Shown: positions 21,308 through 30,009, counted from the first letter of the stretch. The stretch is DNA of 64,000 nt from Patulibacter americanus DSM 16676 (GCF_000420025.1 NZ_ATUD01000008.1:1-64000), one strand, 5' to 3'. The notes: generated by a model from the sequence alone, not told the origin. Translations and numbers: made by a program.

Positions 21308-21526
21308 ATGCAGAAGAACGACACCGCGCTCGACACCCTGCTCGACGGCGTCAACCACTACGTCGCCGGCGACGAGGCGATCTTCGACGACGCGACCGCG
21401 GGCTACGACGAGGCCGCGATCACCCCGGGCACCTGGACGATCGTCGCCGGCTCCTCCTCGCCCTGCGGCGTCTCCGTCGGCAGCGTGATCAGCTCCGTCG
21501 TCGGCACCGTGAAGACCGGCTGCTGA
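21308..21526 (+). CDS. lanA2: class V lanthipeptide precursor 2
   Basis: 72 aa, ATG after GAAGGGA. The leader (1-48) is acidic, with G32-Y33-D34 and T39-P40 at the same positions as in precursor 1. The likely core is S49 to C72, starting SSSPC and ending GTVKTGC. It contains six Ser, two Thr and two Cys (C53, C72), with T67-x4-C72 for the C-terminal ring. The centre (GVSVGSVISSVV) has hydrophobic residues alternating with Ser, as in precursor 1. It follows the lyase gene, and a strong hairpin 26 bases downstream ends the unit. Two different products, or a two-peptide pair, are possible. Confidence 0.88.
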   Translation: MQKNDTALDTLLDGVNHYVAGDEAIFDDATAGYDEAAITPGTWTIVAGSSSPCGVSVGSVISSVVGTVKTGC

Positions 21527-21552
21527 GCCACCCCGACACCCAGCGGTAGGAC

Positions 21553-21578
21553 GCGCCCGGGCCGAATGGCCCGGGCGC
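21553..21578 (+). terminator. strong terminator hairpin after precursor 2
   Basis: GCGCCCGGGCC-GAAT-GGCCCGGGCGC is a perfect 11-base stem with a 4-base loop, followed by TTCGTCGT. It closes the kinase-lyase-precursor unit and probably also stops the convergent reductase transcript. Confidence 0.8.
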
Positions 21579-21634
21579 TTCGTCGTGGCGGGGCCGTCGG
21601 GCTGGAGCGGGCGCGTCGTCCTGCGGGCGGGTGC

Positions 21635-22198
21635 TCAACGCCCCGTCACGTACCTCGTGAGGACCACCCCGCCCGCGAACGTCCGGGTCTCCACCAGGGT
21701 CAGGTCCACCCAGGCGTCCAGCGTGGGGAAGAACGGCGTGCCGCCGCCCAGCAGGACCGGCGCGGTGGCCAGCACGTACTCGTCGACCAGCCCGGCCCGC
21801 ACGGCCGCCCCGGCGAGCGTGGCGCCGAGGATGTCCATCGGGCCGCCGTCCTCGGCCTTCAGACGCGCGATCTCGGCGACGGCGTCGCCGGTGACCAGCC
21901 GGGCGTCGCCGTCGACCCGGTCGAGCGTCGAGGAGAACACCACCTTCGGCATCGCCTTCCAGCGGCGGGCGTACGCGACCTCGGCCGGCGTGACGCCGGG
22001 TTGCTGGTCGGCGGTGGGCCAGTGCGAGCTCATCGTCTCCCACATCCGACGCCCGTAGAGCGCCAGGCCCGTCGCCGCCACCCGGTCGGACCACCACTGA
22101 AACAGTCCGTCGCACGGCACGCTCCAGCCGAGGTCGTCGCCGGGCGCGGCGACGTAGCCGTCGAGGCTCACGTTCATGGCAAAGGTCAGGGTCCGCAT
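21635..22198 (-). CDS. dihydrofolate reductase-like (RibD C-terminal domain) protein
   Basis: 187 aa. MRTLTFAMNVSLDGYVAAPGDD is the typical start of stand-alone RibD_C/DHFR-fold proteins, followed by LYGRRMWETM (NADPH loop), PKVVFSSTLD and DEYVLATAPVLLGGGTPFF. These enzymes bind NADPH and reduce small molecules, but the physiological substrate is unknown. It lies inside the lanthipeptide region between precursor 2 and the LanJ-type gene, yet no known class V cluster function matches it, so it may be a passenger. Two other members of this fold occur at 44386-45012 and 54187-54768. Confidence 0.85.
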   Translation of the reverse strand: MRTLTFAMNVSLDGYVAAPGDDLGWSVPCDGLFQWWSDRVAATGLALYGRRMWETMSSHWPTADQQPGVTPAEVAYARRWKAMPKVVFSSTLDRVDGDARLVTGDAVAEIARLKAEDGGPMDILGATLAGAAVRAGLVDEYVLATAPVLLGGGTPFFPTLDAWVDLTLVETRTFAGGVVLTRYVTGR

Positions 22199-22415
22199 CG
22201 CGTCAGTCTTCCGTCGGTCGGGTCCGTCGTCCTACGGACCGGGGGAGCGCACGGAAGTCATCGGCGCGGGCCGCAGTGGACCCGTCGCGTCGGAACCCAC
22301 CCCGACGAGGCGGCGCCTGCGCGCCGCGCTCGGTCGTCCCGCCGCCGCGCGCCCCAGGGACGGTCCGTCGGCGGGCCGGCCGACCGCAGCCTCGGGCCCC
22401 GCGAACCGCCGACGC

Positions 22416-23387
22416 CTACGCCGCGGCGTGGAAGCCCGCCGCGACGTCCGTCAACAGGCGGTCCAGGCGCGGGCCGCCGCGGGGGACGAACGGGTTGAGC
22501 AGGAGCTCGTCGACGCCGGAGGCCGCGGCGTGGGCGCGGAGGGCCTCGCCGATGCCCTCGGGCGTGCCGTGGACGATCGCCCCGGCCGCCAGCAGCGCGC
22601 GCACGGCGTCGGCCGCGGGCGCGTCGGTGGGGATGCCCAGGGACTGCTCGATCATCGCGCGGTAGTGCGGCAGCCGCAGATGAGCGCCCGCGCCCTGCTC
22701 GAGCACGGTGGCGGCCTCGGACGGATCCTCGGTGACCGCGGCGTGGACGACGGCGCGCATGCGCGGCGCCTCGACCCCCGCCTTCCGCGCGGCCTCGGCC
22801 GCGGCGGGAGCCAGCTCCTCGCGGATCCACGCCGGGGGCGTCAGCCACGTGACGCCGAAGTCGGCCCCGCGGCCGGCGGCCCGTGCCATGCCGCGGCGCA
22901 GCACGCCGAGGCCGACCTCGATCTGCCCCGGCCGGATCCCGTCGAGCGGCGGCAGCGAGAAGGACGCGCCGGGGTAGCTCGCGGAGTCCTCCATCCGGCC
23001 GCCGCCCACCATGGCCCGCACGGCGGCGGCGAAGTCGCCCGCGGCGGTGCCGGGGCGCTCGTAGGGCTGCAGGCCGAGCGCCCCGATGACGCGGGGCTCG
23101 CTGACCCCGAACGCGCCCGCGACGGGCTGGCCCGAGAGCGCGGCGACCGTCCGCAGGCTCGTCGCGGCGAGCGCGGGGTGCTGCAGCGGGGTCAGCGAGA
23201 CGGCGGTGCCGAACCCGACGCCCGGCACCTTCGCCGCCACGTAGCTCAGGACGCCGAAGGACTCCAGCGCGAGCGACTGGCCGATCCAGAGCCGGCGCAG
23301 CCCCGCCGCGCGGACCGCGGTGGCGGCGGCGACGAGCGGCGTCGGGGAGTTCGGCTGCGTGGCGTGGAAGAAGGAGAGGTCGGCCAT
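22416..23387 (-). CDS. luciferase-like (F420-dependent type) oxidoreductase, candidate LanJ reductase
   Basis: 323 aa. AAATAVRAAGLRRLWIGQSL, GFGTAVSLTPLQHPALAA, LGVSEP-like GAFGVSEPRVIGALG and the C-terminal GTPEGIGEALRAHAAASGV segments are those of the luciferase-like monooxygenase family, many of which use F420. In lexapeptide biosynthesis an F420H2-dependent member reduces dehydroalanine to D-alanine. Position one base after the LanD stop supports the same role here (inference). It is the last gene of the ATPase-permease-LanD-LanJ unit. The alternative is a general F420 oxidoreductase. Confidence 0.8.
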   Translation of the reverse strand: MADLSFFHATQPNSPTPLVAAATAVRAAGLRRLWIGQSLALESFGVLSYVAAKVPGVGFGTAVSLTPLQHPALAATSLRTVAALSGQPVAGAFGVSEPRVIGALGLQPYERPGTAAGDFAAAVRAMVGGGRMEDSASYPGASFSLPPLDGIRPGQIEVGLGVLRRGMARAAGRGADFGVTWLTPPAWIREELAPAAAEAARKAGVEAPRMRAVVHAAVTEDPSEAATVLEQGAGAHLRLPHYRAMIEQSLGIPTDAPAADAVRALLAAGAIVHGTPEGIGEALRAHAAASGVDELLLNPFVPRGGPRLDRLLTDVAAGFHAAA

Positions 23388-23388
23388 G

Positions 23389-23994
23389 TCAGGAGCGGTC
23401 GGGGACGGGGAGGGGCGCGGCGTCGTCGGCGCCCATCCGCTCCTCCAGCATGGGCAGCAGCGTCATGAGCGGCGCGGCGACGTCCGCCGCGCCCGAGCCC
23501 GCCGCGCTGCGTCCGCGCTGGGGCGCGGCGACGGCCACGCCGCGGTGGCGGAGCAGAGCCAGGTGCTCGCGGAGCGTCGGGCTGTGCTCGAGCGCGCCCG
23601 GAGGCAGGGACGGCGCCAGGGCCACCGGGGCGGGGGTGCACTGCAGCGCCAGCAGGAGCGGCGTGTCGGCCAAGCCCTGCGCGTAGCGGGCGATGAAGTG
23701 GACGGTGGCGGGGTGGACGGCGACGGCGTCGCACCACTCGGCCAGCTCGACGTGGCCGACGCCGCCGTCCCAGTCGTCGAGCTCGACCTCGCGGCCGAGG
23801 ATGGCGCTCACGGCCTCCGGGGCGACGAACCGGCGGGCGGAGCGCGTCAGGATCACGCGCACCTCGAGCTCCGGGTGGGTGCCGCGCAGCCAGTTGAGCC
23901 AGAACGGGAGGAAGGCGACGCCGAGCGAGCCGGTGCCGACGAGCGCGAGGCGCCGGAACGACAGCGGCTGCGGCGGGGTGGGGTCGGGAAGCAC
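23389..23994 (-). CDS. lanD: EpiD-type flavoprotein cysteine decarboxylase
   Basis: 201 aa, GTG start at 23994. LALVGTGSLGVAFLPFWLNWL opens the flavin fold of the HFCD family. His81 in GHVELAEWCDAV corresponds to the catalytic His of EpiD, and HPATVHFIARYAQGLADTPLL (residues 94 on) to its Pro-Ala-Ser-Ala-Asn-Thr block, with the Asn replaced by His99. It should oxidatively decarboxylate the C-terminal Cys of a precursor to an enethiol that closes an aminovinyl-cysteine ring; both precursors end in Cys. It lies 10 bases after the permease gene. A coenzyme A-type decarboxylase is rejected on context and size. Confidence 0.83.
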   Translation of the reverse strand: MLPDPTPPQPLSFRRLALVGTGSLGVAFLPFWLNWLRGTHPELEVRVILTRSARRFVAPEAVSAILGREVELDDWDGGVGHVELAEWCDAVAVHPATVHFIARYAQGLADTPLLLALQCTPAPVALAPSLPPGALEHSPTLREHLALLRHRGVAVAAPQRGRSAAGSGAADVAAPLMTLLPMLEERMGADDAAPLPVPDRS

Positions 23995-24004
23995 GATCTC
24001 GGCC

Positions 24005-24862
24005 TCAGCGCCCGACGACGGCGGCCTTCTGCTCGGCGGCCTCGCGGCGCGCCGACAGTCGGGAGCCCGACTCGCGGCGCGCCATCCGCCGGAGCATCAG
24101 GGGGGCGAGGAGCGCGCCGACGGCGCACCAGGCGGCGAGGACCGCGGCGACGACGGGCAGCTGCCAGCCGTCCGTGCCCTGCCGGGCCAGCGCGGCGTCG
24201 GGCAGCAGCGCCGCCCGGATCCCCTGCGCCATCCACTTCAGCGGGAACGCGTCGGCGACGGCTTGCACGGCGGCCGGCATCGCGGTGACGGGGAACATCA
24301 CCCCGGAGATCGCGAAGAGCACGCCCGCGGGCAGCAGCGCGTACATCATGCCCTCGCGGGCGTTGGGCAGGACGGTCCCGATCGCTGCGCCCAGCAGCGT
24401 GACGGCGGTGAAGCCGAGCAGGACGACCCACGCGAGCACGGCGACGTCGCCGACGGTCGACGGCAGCGGCATCCCGGTGGCGAGCGTGCCCGCGATCAGG
24501 GTGCCGACCACGGTGGCGACGGTGACGGCGGCGCAGAAGAGCAGCTTGCCGACGAGGTAGGCCGTCAGCCCGCCGCGGAGGGTGCGCATGCGCAGGACGG
24601 TGCCGTCGTCGCGTTCGGCGACGACCATCTGGGGGACGTTCAGCATCCCCGCGAAGAAGAGCGAGGCCGCGACGAACCCGGAGACGACGTACCAGGCCAT
24701 CGGCACGGAGCCCCCGGGGGCGGCCTGGTCGGCCAGGCGCCCGGCGACCACCACGACGACGACCATCCCGAGGATCTGCGCCCACAGCTCGCGCGGCGAG
24801 CGCAGCAGCATCCTCAGCTCGAGCCGCGCGCGGTCGACGCCGGCGCCCAGAGCGCCGCTCAT
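24005..24862 (-). CDS. ABC-2 type transporter permease
   Basis: 285 aa. An N-terminal amphipathic helix (LELRMLLRSPRELWAQIL) is followed by six hydrophobic segments, with YVVSGFVAASLFFAGMLN, VVAERDDGTVLRMRTL and the C-terminal FPVTAMPAAVQAVADAFPLKWMAQGIR as typical ABC-2 blocks. The last 30 residues are basic and cytoplasmic. ATG 24862 overlaps the ATPase stop (ATGA). Between an ATPase gene and lanD, it most likely gives self-immunity (LanFG-like) or export of the lanthipeptide; which one cannot be told. Confidence 0.88.
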   Translation of the reverse strand: MSGALGAGVDRARLELRMLLRSPRELWAQILGMVVVVVVAGRLADQAAPGGSVPMAWYVVSGFVAASLFFAGMLNVPQMVVAERDDGTVLRMRTLRGGLTAYLVGKLLFCAAVTVATVVGTLIAGTLATGMPLPSTVGDVAVLAWVVLLGFTAVTLLGAAIGTVLPNAREGMMYALLPAGVLFAISGVMFPVTAMPAAVQAVADAFPLKWMAQGIRAALLPDAALARQGTDGWQLPVVAAVLAAWCAVGALLAPLMLRRMARRESGSRLSARREAAEQKAAVVGR

Positions 24863-25722
24863 GCCGTCACCTCGTCCTCGCGCACGGTGCGCAGATAGAC
24901 GTCCTCGAGCGTGGCGCGGCGGACCTCGAGGTCCTCCACGTCGATCGGCAGCTCCCGGACGAAGCGGTTGGGGTCTTCGGTGCGGACGGCGTGGCGGCCG
25001 CGTTCGTCGCGCCAGCGCACCTCGGCCTCGCGGCCCAGCGAGGCGGCGAGCTCGCCGGCGGTGGCGTCGCGCACGACGCGGCCGTCGACGAGGATCGCGA
25101 TGCGGTCGGCGAGGCGCTCGGCCTCGGCCAGGTCGTGCGTCGTCAGGAGCACGGTCACCTCCTCCTCGGAGACGAGCCGCCGGAGCAGCTCGTGGAAGTC
25201 GTGGCGGGCGGCGGGGTCGAAGCCGCCGGTGGGCTCGTCGAGCAGCAGCAGGTCCGGGCGGCCCAGGATCGCCATGGCGACGTCGAGCCGCCGACGCTGG
25301 CCGCCGGAGAGCTTTCCGGCGGGCTGGGTCGCCTGGTCCCCGAGCCCGACGAGCTCGAGCGTCTCGGCCGCGCCCCGCGGGTCGTCGTAGAAGCGGCGCA
25401 GGTGCTCGAGCAGCTCGAGGGGACGGAAGCGGCCGTGGTCGCGCCACTGCTGGATGACGATCCCCAGCCGGGCGCGCCAGGCCTCCGACGCGGTCGCGGG
25501 ATCCTCGCCGAGCACCCGCACGTGGCCGTCCGAGCGGTGGCGGAAGCCCTCGAGGACCTCGATCGTCGTGGTCTTGCCGGCGCCGTTGGGCCCGAGCAGC
25601 GCGAGGCACTCGCCGCGCTGGATCTCGAGCTCGACGCCGCGCAGGACGTCGCGATCGCCGTAGCGCATCCGCAGGTCGCGGATCTCGACGGCGGGACCGG
25701 TGGGGGCGGGGGACGCGGTCAC
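24859..25722 (-). CDS. ABC transporter ATP-binding protein
   Basis: 287 aa, GTG start at 25722 chosen because GAGGTG lies before it; in-frame GTG 25731 or ATG 25839 would lengthen it. Walker A is LLGPNGAGKTTTIEVLEG, the signature KLSGGQRRRLDVAMAIL, Walker B DLLLLDEPTGGFDP and the switch His TVLLTTHDLAEAERL. The C-terminal part (EVRWRDERGRHAVRTED... LEVRRATLEDVYLRTVRED) is the usual DrrA-like extension. It pairs with the next permease. It is the first gene of the four-gene unit with permease, LanD and LanJ-type genes, and diverges from X2. Confidence 0.9.
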   Translation of the reverse strand: MTASPAPTGPAVEIRDLRMRYGDRDVLRGVELEIQRGECLALLGPNGAGKTTTIEVLEGFRHRSDGHVRVLGEDPATASEAWRARLGIVIQQWRDHGRFRPLELLEHLRRFYDDPRGAAETLELVGLGDQATQPAGKLSGGQRRRLDVAMAILGRPDLLLLDEPTGGFDPAARHDFHELLRRLVSEEEVTVLLTTHDLAEAERLADRIAILVDGRVVRDATAGELAASLGREAEVRWRDERGRHAVRTEDPNRFVRELPIDVEDLEVRRATLEDVYLRTVREDEVTA

Positions 25723-25765
25723 ACCCCGCACCTCACCAGCCGCCGTGACGCCCGGCCAGGGCACT

Positions 25766-25781
25766 TCACCCGTTCGGGTGA
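25766..25781. promoter_or_regulatory. palindrome in the divergent gap before the ABC ATPase and X2 genes
   Basis: TCACCCG-TT-CGGGTGA is a perfect inverted repeat with 7-base arms, 44 bases before the ATPase GTG and 70 bases before the X2 ATG. It is well placed as an operator for both units. Its TTCACCC half-site recurs in other gaps of the cluster. Confidence 0.45.
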
Positions 25782-25850
25782 GGCGCGGGCGGGAAGATCG
25801 TCCGGGCGGGCGAAGCGCCTCGGGGGCCCCGGCGGGCATCGTGCCGGACC

Positions 25851-26825
25851 ATGCACGACGTCGCGCAGCCGCCCGCGGAGCAGGCCTTCGAGCAGGGCAC
25901 GCGCCGCCGCGCCGTGCGGGTGGAGCAGCACGGCCGCCGGTTCGACGTCGTCCACCGCTGGCACGAGACGCCGGAGGGCTTTGCCCGTCCGGAGCTGCCC
26001 GCGGCGTTGTCAGCGCTGCCCGAGGACGGGCCGTTCCTGTTCCGGGCCCCCGCGGATGATCGGACGGACGCGGACGCCGGCTCGAGCACGAAGGCGAACG
26101 CCACGCCCGACCCCGAGGCGGGTTGGCGCTACCGCGACGTCGGCGCCCTGGGGGTCTTCAATCTGTTGCGCGCGGCGGAGCAGGGCTCGGACGTGCTCGA
26201 ACGGGCCTTGGCCGCGACGGGCCGTGCCCTGCGCCTGGCGCACGCGCAGCCCGCGCAGGGCGGCCCCGCCGCCCACGCCCGGCTCGACCGGATGCGGGCC
26301 GTCGCCGCCGGCGCACCCGGATTGCCCGCCCGCGAGGCCCGCGCGGGCTGGCGGGCCGACGTCGGTGCCGCCCGGTGGGACGCACTCGGCGCCCGCCTGG
26401 ACGAGGTCGCCGTCGCCCGGCCGACGTGGATCCTCGGCGACGCCGCGATCGCCGGCCTGCGGTGGCGGCCCCCGGCGCAGCTCGTCGTGCTCGTCGACGG
26501 CCACGCGGGGCCGGGGGTCGCGGCGGTCGACGTCGGGTTCCTGCTCGGGGAGCTGCTGGAGCTGGCGGTCGGGGCACGGGAGGACGCGCCGGCGACCGCG
26601 GCCGGCCTGCGACGCGCGGCCGCGGCGCTGCTCGACGCGTCCGGGTGCACCGGAGTGGACGAGCGCCGCCACGTCGCCACGGTCGCCGCCTGGCGTCCCC
26701 TGCTCCACGCCGTCGACTTCTGCGCCTACGTCGGCGCTCCCGACGAGCACGACGCGGTCGCCGGGTACGGCCGGCTGGCCGCCGAGGTGGGCGCCGAGGC
26801 GGAGGCGCTGGTCGACGCGACCTGA
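25851..26825 (+). CDS. degenerate APH-like protein X2 of the lanthipeptide cluster
   Basis: 324 aa. Clear paralogue of X1: TRRRAVRVEQHGRRFDVVHRW, LVVLVDGHAG, FLLGELLELA and WRPLLHAVDFCAYVG each have matching segments there. Asp197 in ILGDAAIAG and Asp216 in LVDGHAG are kept, but the loop Asn is Gly202, so it is further from an active kinase than X1. An insertion around residues 66-100 is absent from X1. It is divergent from the transporter-LanD unit and marks the right edge of the cluster. Possible roles are leader recognition, a LanX-like synthetase subunit or immunity; none is shown. Confidence 0.72.
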   Translation: MHDVAQPPAEQAFEQGTRRRAVRVEQHGRRFDVVHRWHETPEGFARPELPAALSALPEDGPFLFRAPADDRTDADAGSSTKANATPDPEAGWRYRDVGALGVFNLLRAAEQGSDVLERALAATGRALRLAHAQPAQGGPAAHARLDRMRAVAAGAPGLPAREARAGWRADVGAARWDALGARLDEVAVARPTWILGDAAIAGLRWRPPAQLVVLVDGHAGPGVAAVDVGFLLGELLELAVGAREDAPATAAGLRRAAAALLDASGCTGVDERRHVATVAAWRPLLHAVDFCAYVGAPDEHDAVAGYGRLAAEVGAEAEALVDAT

Positions 26826-26845
26826 CCGGCCAGCCCGCAGCGCCC

Positions 26846-29149
26846 TCAGCCCGCCCGCTGCGCGCGGAAGGACCGCAGCCGCAGCGAGTTGCTGAGCACG
26901 AAGACGCTCGAGAACGCCATCGCGGCTCCCGCGAGCACCGGGTTGAGCAGACCCGCGATCGCCACCGGGATGAGGACGACGTTGTAGGCGAACGCCCAGA
27001 AGAGGTTGCCCCGGATGGTGCGCAGCGTGCGGCGGGAGAGCCGGATCGCGTCCGCGGCGCCGCGTAGGTCGCCGGAGACCAGGGTCAGGTCCGAGGCCTC
27101 GATCGCCACGTCCGTCCCGGTGCCGATCGCGAGGCCGAGGTCGGCCTGGGCCAGCGCGGGGGCGTCGTTGACGCCGTCGCCGACCATCGCGACCACGCGC
27201 CCCTCGGCCTGCAGCCGGCGCACGACGGCGACCTTCTCCGCCGGCAGCACGTCGGCGATGACCTCGTCGATGCCGACCTCGGCCGCCACTGCCCGCGCGG
27301 TCTGCGCGTTGTCCCCCGTCAGCAGCACGGGGCGCAGGCCCAGGTCCAGCAGCATGGCGACGGCTTCGCGGCTCGTCTCCTTCGGGGTGTCGGCCACGAC
27401 GAGCAGGCCGCGGGCCCGGCCGTCCCATCCGACGGCGACCACCGTGCGGCCGTGGGCCTGCTGTGCGTCGAGCTCGGCGCGCAGCGCGTCGGGCAGCGGC
27501 ATCGCCCAGTCCTCCAGGAGCGCGGGGCGGCCGGCGACGACGGCGTGGTCGTCGACGATCCCCTGGACGCCGCGACCCTCGTGGTTGGCGAAGGCCTCGA
27601 CGGCGGGCAGGGCGGAGCCGACGTCGCCCGGGGTCGAGGCGGCCGGCCGGGCATCGACCGCGACGGCGCCCCCGGCCGCGGCATCCCGAGCGGCAGCCGC
27701 GATCGCCCGCGCCACGGGGTGCTCCGAGGCCGCCTCGAGCGCCCCCGCGATCCGCAGCACCGCATCGGGGTCCTCGCCGTCCGCGGGCACGACGGCCGTC
27801 AGCCGCATGCGCCCCGTGGTGACGGTGCCGGTCTTGTCGAGCACGACCGTGTCGACCTGGCGGGTGGACTCGAGCACCTCGGGCCCCTTGATCAGCAGGC
27901 CGAGCTGCGCCCCCCGTCCCGTGCCGACCAAGAGCGCGGTCGGCGTGGCGAGCCCGAGCGCGCAGGGGCAGGCGATGATGAGGACCGCGACCGCCGCGGA
28001 GAACGCGTAGGCGACGCTCGATCCGTCGCCGAGCCAGAACCCGAGCGTCGCGGCGGAGAGCAGCAGGACGATGGGCACGAAGATCCCCGAGATCCGGTCG
28101 GCCAACCGCTGCACGGGGGCCTTGCCCGTCTGGGCGTCCTCCACGAGCTTCGCGATCTGGGCCAGCGCGGTGTCGGAGCCCACGCGGGTGGCGCGGACGA
28201 CGAGCCGCCCGCCCGCGTTGGTGCTCGCCCCGACGACGGTGTCACCCGGCGCCTTCTCGACCGGCACGGACTCGCCCGTCAGCAGGGACTCGTCGACGGC
28301 GGAGCGACCCTCCTCCACCGCACCGTCCGTGGCGATCCGTTCGCCCGGGCGCACGACGAAGCGGTCTCCGGCGCGCAGCGCGTCGATGGGCACGAGCCGC
28401 TCGGAACCGTCGGCGTCGAGGACGGTGGCGTCCTTGGCGCCCAGGGCCATCAGGGCGTGCAGGGCCGCGCCGGCGCGGCCCTTCGCGCGGGTCTCGAAGT
28501 AGCGCCCGGCCAGGATCAGCGTCGTCACGACGCCGGCGGCCTCGAGGTAGATGTGGTCCGTCGCCGCCGCGCGGTCGGGGACGAGCTCGAAGGGCATCGT
28601 CATCCCGGGCTCGCCTGCGCCGAGGAAGAAGAGCGCCACGACGCTCCACGTCCACGCCGCGAGCGTGCCGACCGAGATCAGCGTGTCCATCGTCGCCGTG
28701 CCGTGGCGCAGGTTGCGCCAGGCGGCGCGGTGGAACGGCCAGCCGGCCCAGAACACCACCGGGGTGGCGAGCTGGAGCGCGAGCCACTGCCAGTACTCGA
28801 ACTGCAGGGCCGGGACCATCGAGATCAGGAGCAGCGGCACCGAGAGGAGCGCCGAGCCGATCAGACGCCGCCGCAACGCCGCGGCCGGGTCCGGAGCGTC
28901 GGCGGCGGGGGCCTCGTCCGCCGGCAGCGTCGCGTGGTAACCCGCCGCCTCGACCGCGCCGACGAGGTCCTCGGGGGTGGCGACGTCCGGGTCGAACCGC
29001 ACCGCTGCCTTCTCCGTCGCGTAGTTGACGGTGGCGGACACGCCGTCGAGCTTGTTGAGCTTGCGCTCGATGCGGTTGGCGCAGGCGGCGCACGTCATGC
29101 CCTCGACGGGCAGCTCGAGCTGCTCGAGGCGTGCGGTCGTGGTGCTCAT
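26846..29149 (-). CDS. copA: copper-exporting P1B-type ATPase
   Basis: 767 aa. One heavy-metal-associated domain (residues 8-75) carries [12 protein letters not shown] with Cys20 and Cys23. Membrane helices follow, with the metal-binding CPC in [17 protein letters not shown], the phosphorylated Asp in [12 protein letters not shown], the ATP-site His-Pro in [14 protein letters not shown] in the actuator domain and [16 protein letters not shown] in the P domain. CPC with a late Asn/Met-Ser-Ser pattern ([26 protein letters not shown]) indicates Cu(I) export. The ATG overlaps the upstream gene stop (ATGA). It is the second gene of a copper operon behind CsoR-like operator repeats. Confidence 0.95.
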   Translation of the reverse strand: MSTTTARLEQLELPVEGMTCAACANRIERKLNKLDGVSATVNYATEKAAVRFDPDVATPEDLVGAVEAAGYHATLPADEAPAADAPDPAAALRRRLIGSALLSVPLLLISMVPALQFEYWQWLALQLATPVVFWAGWPFHRAAWRNLRHGTATMDTLISVGTLAAWTWSVVALFFLGAGEPGMTMPFELVPDRAAATDHIYLEAAGVVTTLILAGRYFETRAKGRAGAALHALMALGAKDATVLDADGSERLVPIDALRAGDRFVVRPGERIATDGAVEEGRSAVDESLLTGESVPVEKAPGDTVVGASTNAGGRLVVRATRVGSDTALAQIAKLVEDAQTGKAPVQRLADRISGIFVPIVLLLSAATLGFWLGDGSSVAYAFSAAVAVLIIACPCALGLATPTALLVGTGRGAQLGLLIKGPEVLESTRQVDTVVLDKTGTVTTGRMRLTAVVPADGEDPDAVLRIAGALEAASEHPVARAIAAAARDAAAGGAVAVDARPAASTPGDVGSALPAVEAFANHEGRGVQGIVDDHAVVAGRPALLEDWAMPLPDALRAELDAQQAHGRTVVAVGWDGRARGLLVVADTPKETSREAVAMLLDLGLRPVLLTGDNAQTARAVAAEVGIDEVIADVLPAEKVAVVRRLQAEGRVVAMVGDGVNDAPALAQADLGLAIGTGTDVAIEASDLTLVSGDLRGAADAIRLSRRTLRTIRGNLFWAFAYNVVLIPVAIAGLLNPVLAGAAMAFSSVFVLSNSLRLRSFRAQRAG

Positions 29150-30009
29150 CGGTCGACCTCCACGGTCAGCGACGCGGTGCGGACCACGCCGCCGGTGCGG
29201 AACTGCAGGAACAGGGGGTAGCGGCCGGCGCTGGGGAACGTGGCCCGGAACGGGATCTCCCCGTCCGCGGCGTCCTCCTCGGGGTGCACGTGGAGGTACG
29301 CCAGGTCGCCCTGCCGCAGCGCCACGAGGTGCCCGCGGGCGCCGAGGTAGGGCTGCAGGTCCCGGACCGGGCGGGCGCCGCGGGTGACGCGGAACCGCAG
29401 GGTGCCCTCGCGGCCGGCGCGGAGGCGGCCGGCGTCGAGCGAGACCGAGAAGCCGTCCACGCCGGTGGAGCGGCGGACCGGGGCCGGCGAGGCCGGCGGC
29501 GGAACCGTCCCGGGCACCAGCAGCTCGAGCCCGAGCGTCCGCCGGACCCCGTCGATCGTGAAGTCGGCCAGGACGCGATAGCTCCCGGGTGTCTCCACCC
29601 GCAGCGGCGTGCGCCACGTGCCGTCGGGTGCGCGGCGCGGGTGGAGGTGCTGGAACCCCGTCGCGTCGCGTCGCACCACGATGAGGTGCAGCTCGCGCTC
29701 GGACTCCACGTCGTAGCCCCCGCGGACGGGCCGGCCGTCGGGCCCCAGGATGCGGAAGGCGAGGGTCGACGGCTCGCCGGCCCGCACGTCGTCGGGCTCG
29801 AGGACCAGCGTATAGCCGTCCTGGGTGCTGGCCAGGCCCCCGGGGAGCGCCGCCGCGGCCGCCGGCTCGTGGACCGCGCCGTGCCCGTCGGCGCGCGGCC
29901 CACCGGCCGTGCCGTCGGTGGGGTCGATGAGCGCACCGGCGGCCGCGGCGGCACCGAAGGCGGCGACCAGGGCGGCGGAGAAGGCGGCGAGCTTGGTGGG
30001 GACGTTCAT
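29146..30009 (-). CDS. exported, membrane-anchored protein of the copper operon
   Basis: 287 aa. An N-terminal hydrophobic segment ([22 protein letters not shown]) is a signal anchor. The rest is predicted outside the membrane, with two Ig-like beta-rich repeats: the first has [19 protein letters not shown] and the second [21 protein letters not shown]. Both repeats carry His-x-His or His-Leu-His groups that could bind copper. Actinobacterial copper operons often encode such secreted proteins next to CopA, but the function is not established. It is first in the operon and overlaps copA by ATGA. Confidence 0.8.
   Translation of the reverse strand: MNVPTKLAAFSAALVAAFGAAAAAGALIDPTDGTAGGPRADGHGAVHEPAAAAALPGGLASTQDGYTLVLEPDDVRAGEPSTLAFRILGPDGRPVRGGYDVESERELHLIVVRRDATGFQHLHPRRAPDGTWRTPLRVETPGSYRVLADFTIDGVRRTLGLELLVPGTVPPPASPAPVRRSTGVDGFSVSLDAGRLRAGREGTLRFRVTRGARPVRDLQPYLGARGHLVALRQGDLAYLHVHPEEDAADGEIPFRATFPSAGRYPLFLQFRTGGVVRTASLTVEVDR

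Noticed and set aside
21635..22198. DHFR-like gene as a lanthipeptide tailoring enzyme
   Set aside because: No class V pathway step known to me needs it, and two unrelated copies of the same fold occur elsewhere in the window.
22221..22240. GGTCCGT-CGTCCT-ACGGACC inverted repeat upstream of the DHFR-like gene
   Set aside because: A 7-base stem is easily found by chance in such GC-rich DNA and nothing else marks it as functional.
23389..23994. Phosphopantothenoylcysteine decarboxylase (coenzyme A pathway)
   Set aside because: It lacks the ligase domain and sits in a RiPP unit with two precursors ending in Cys; LanD is the better call.
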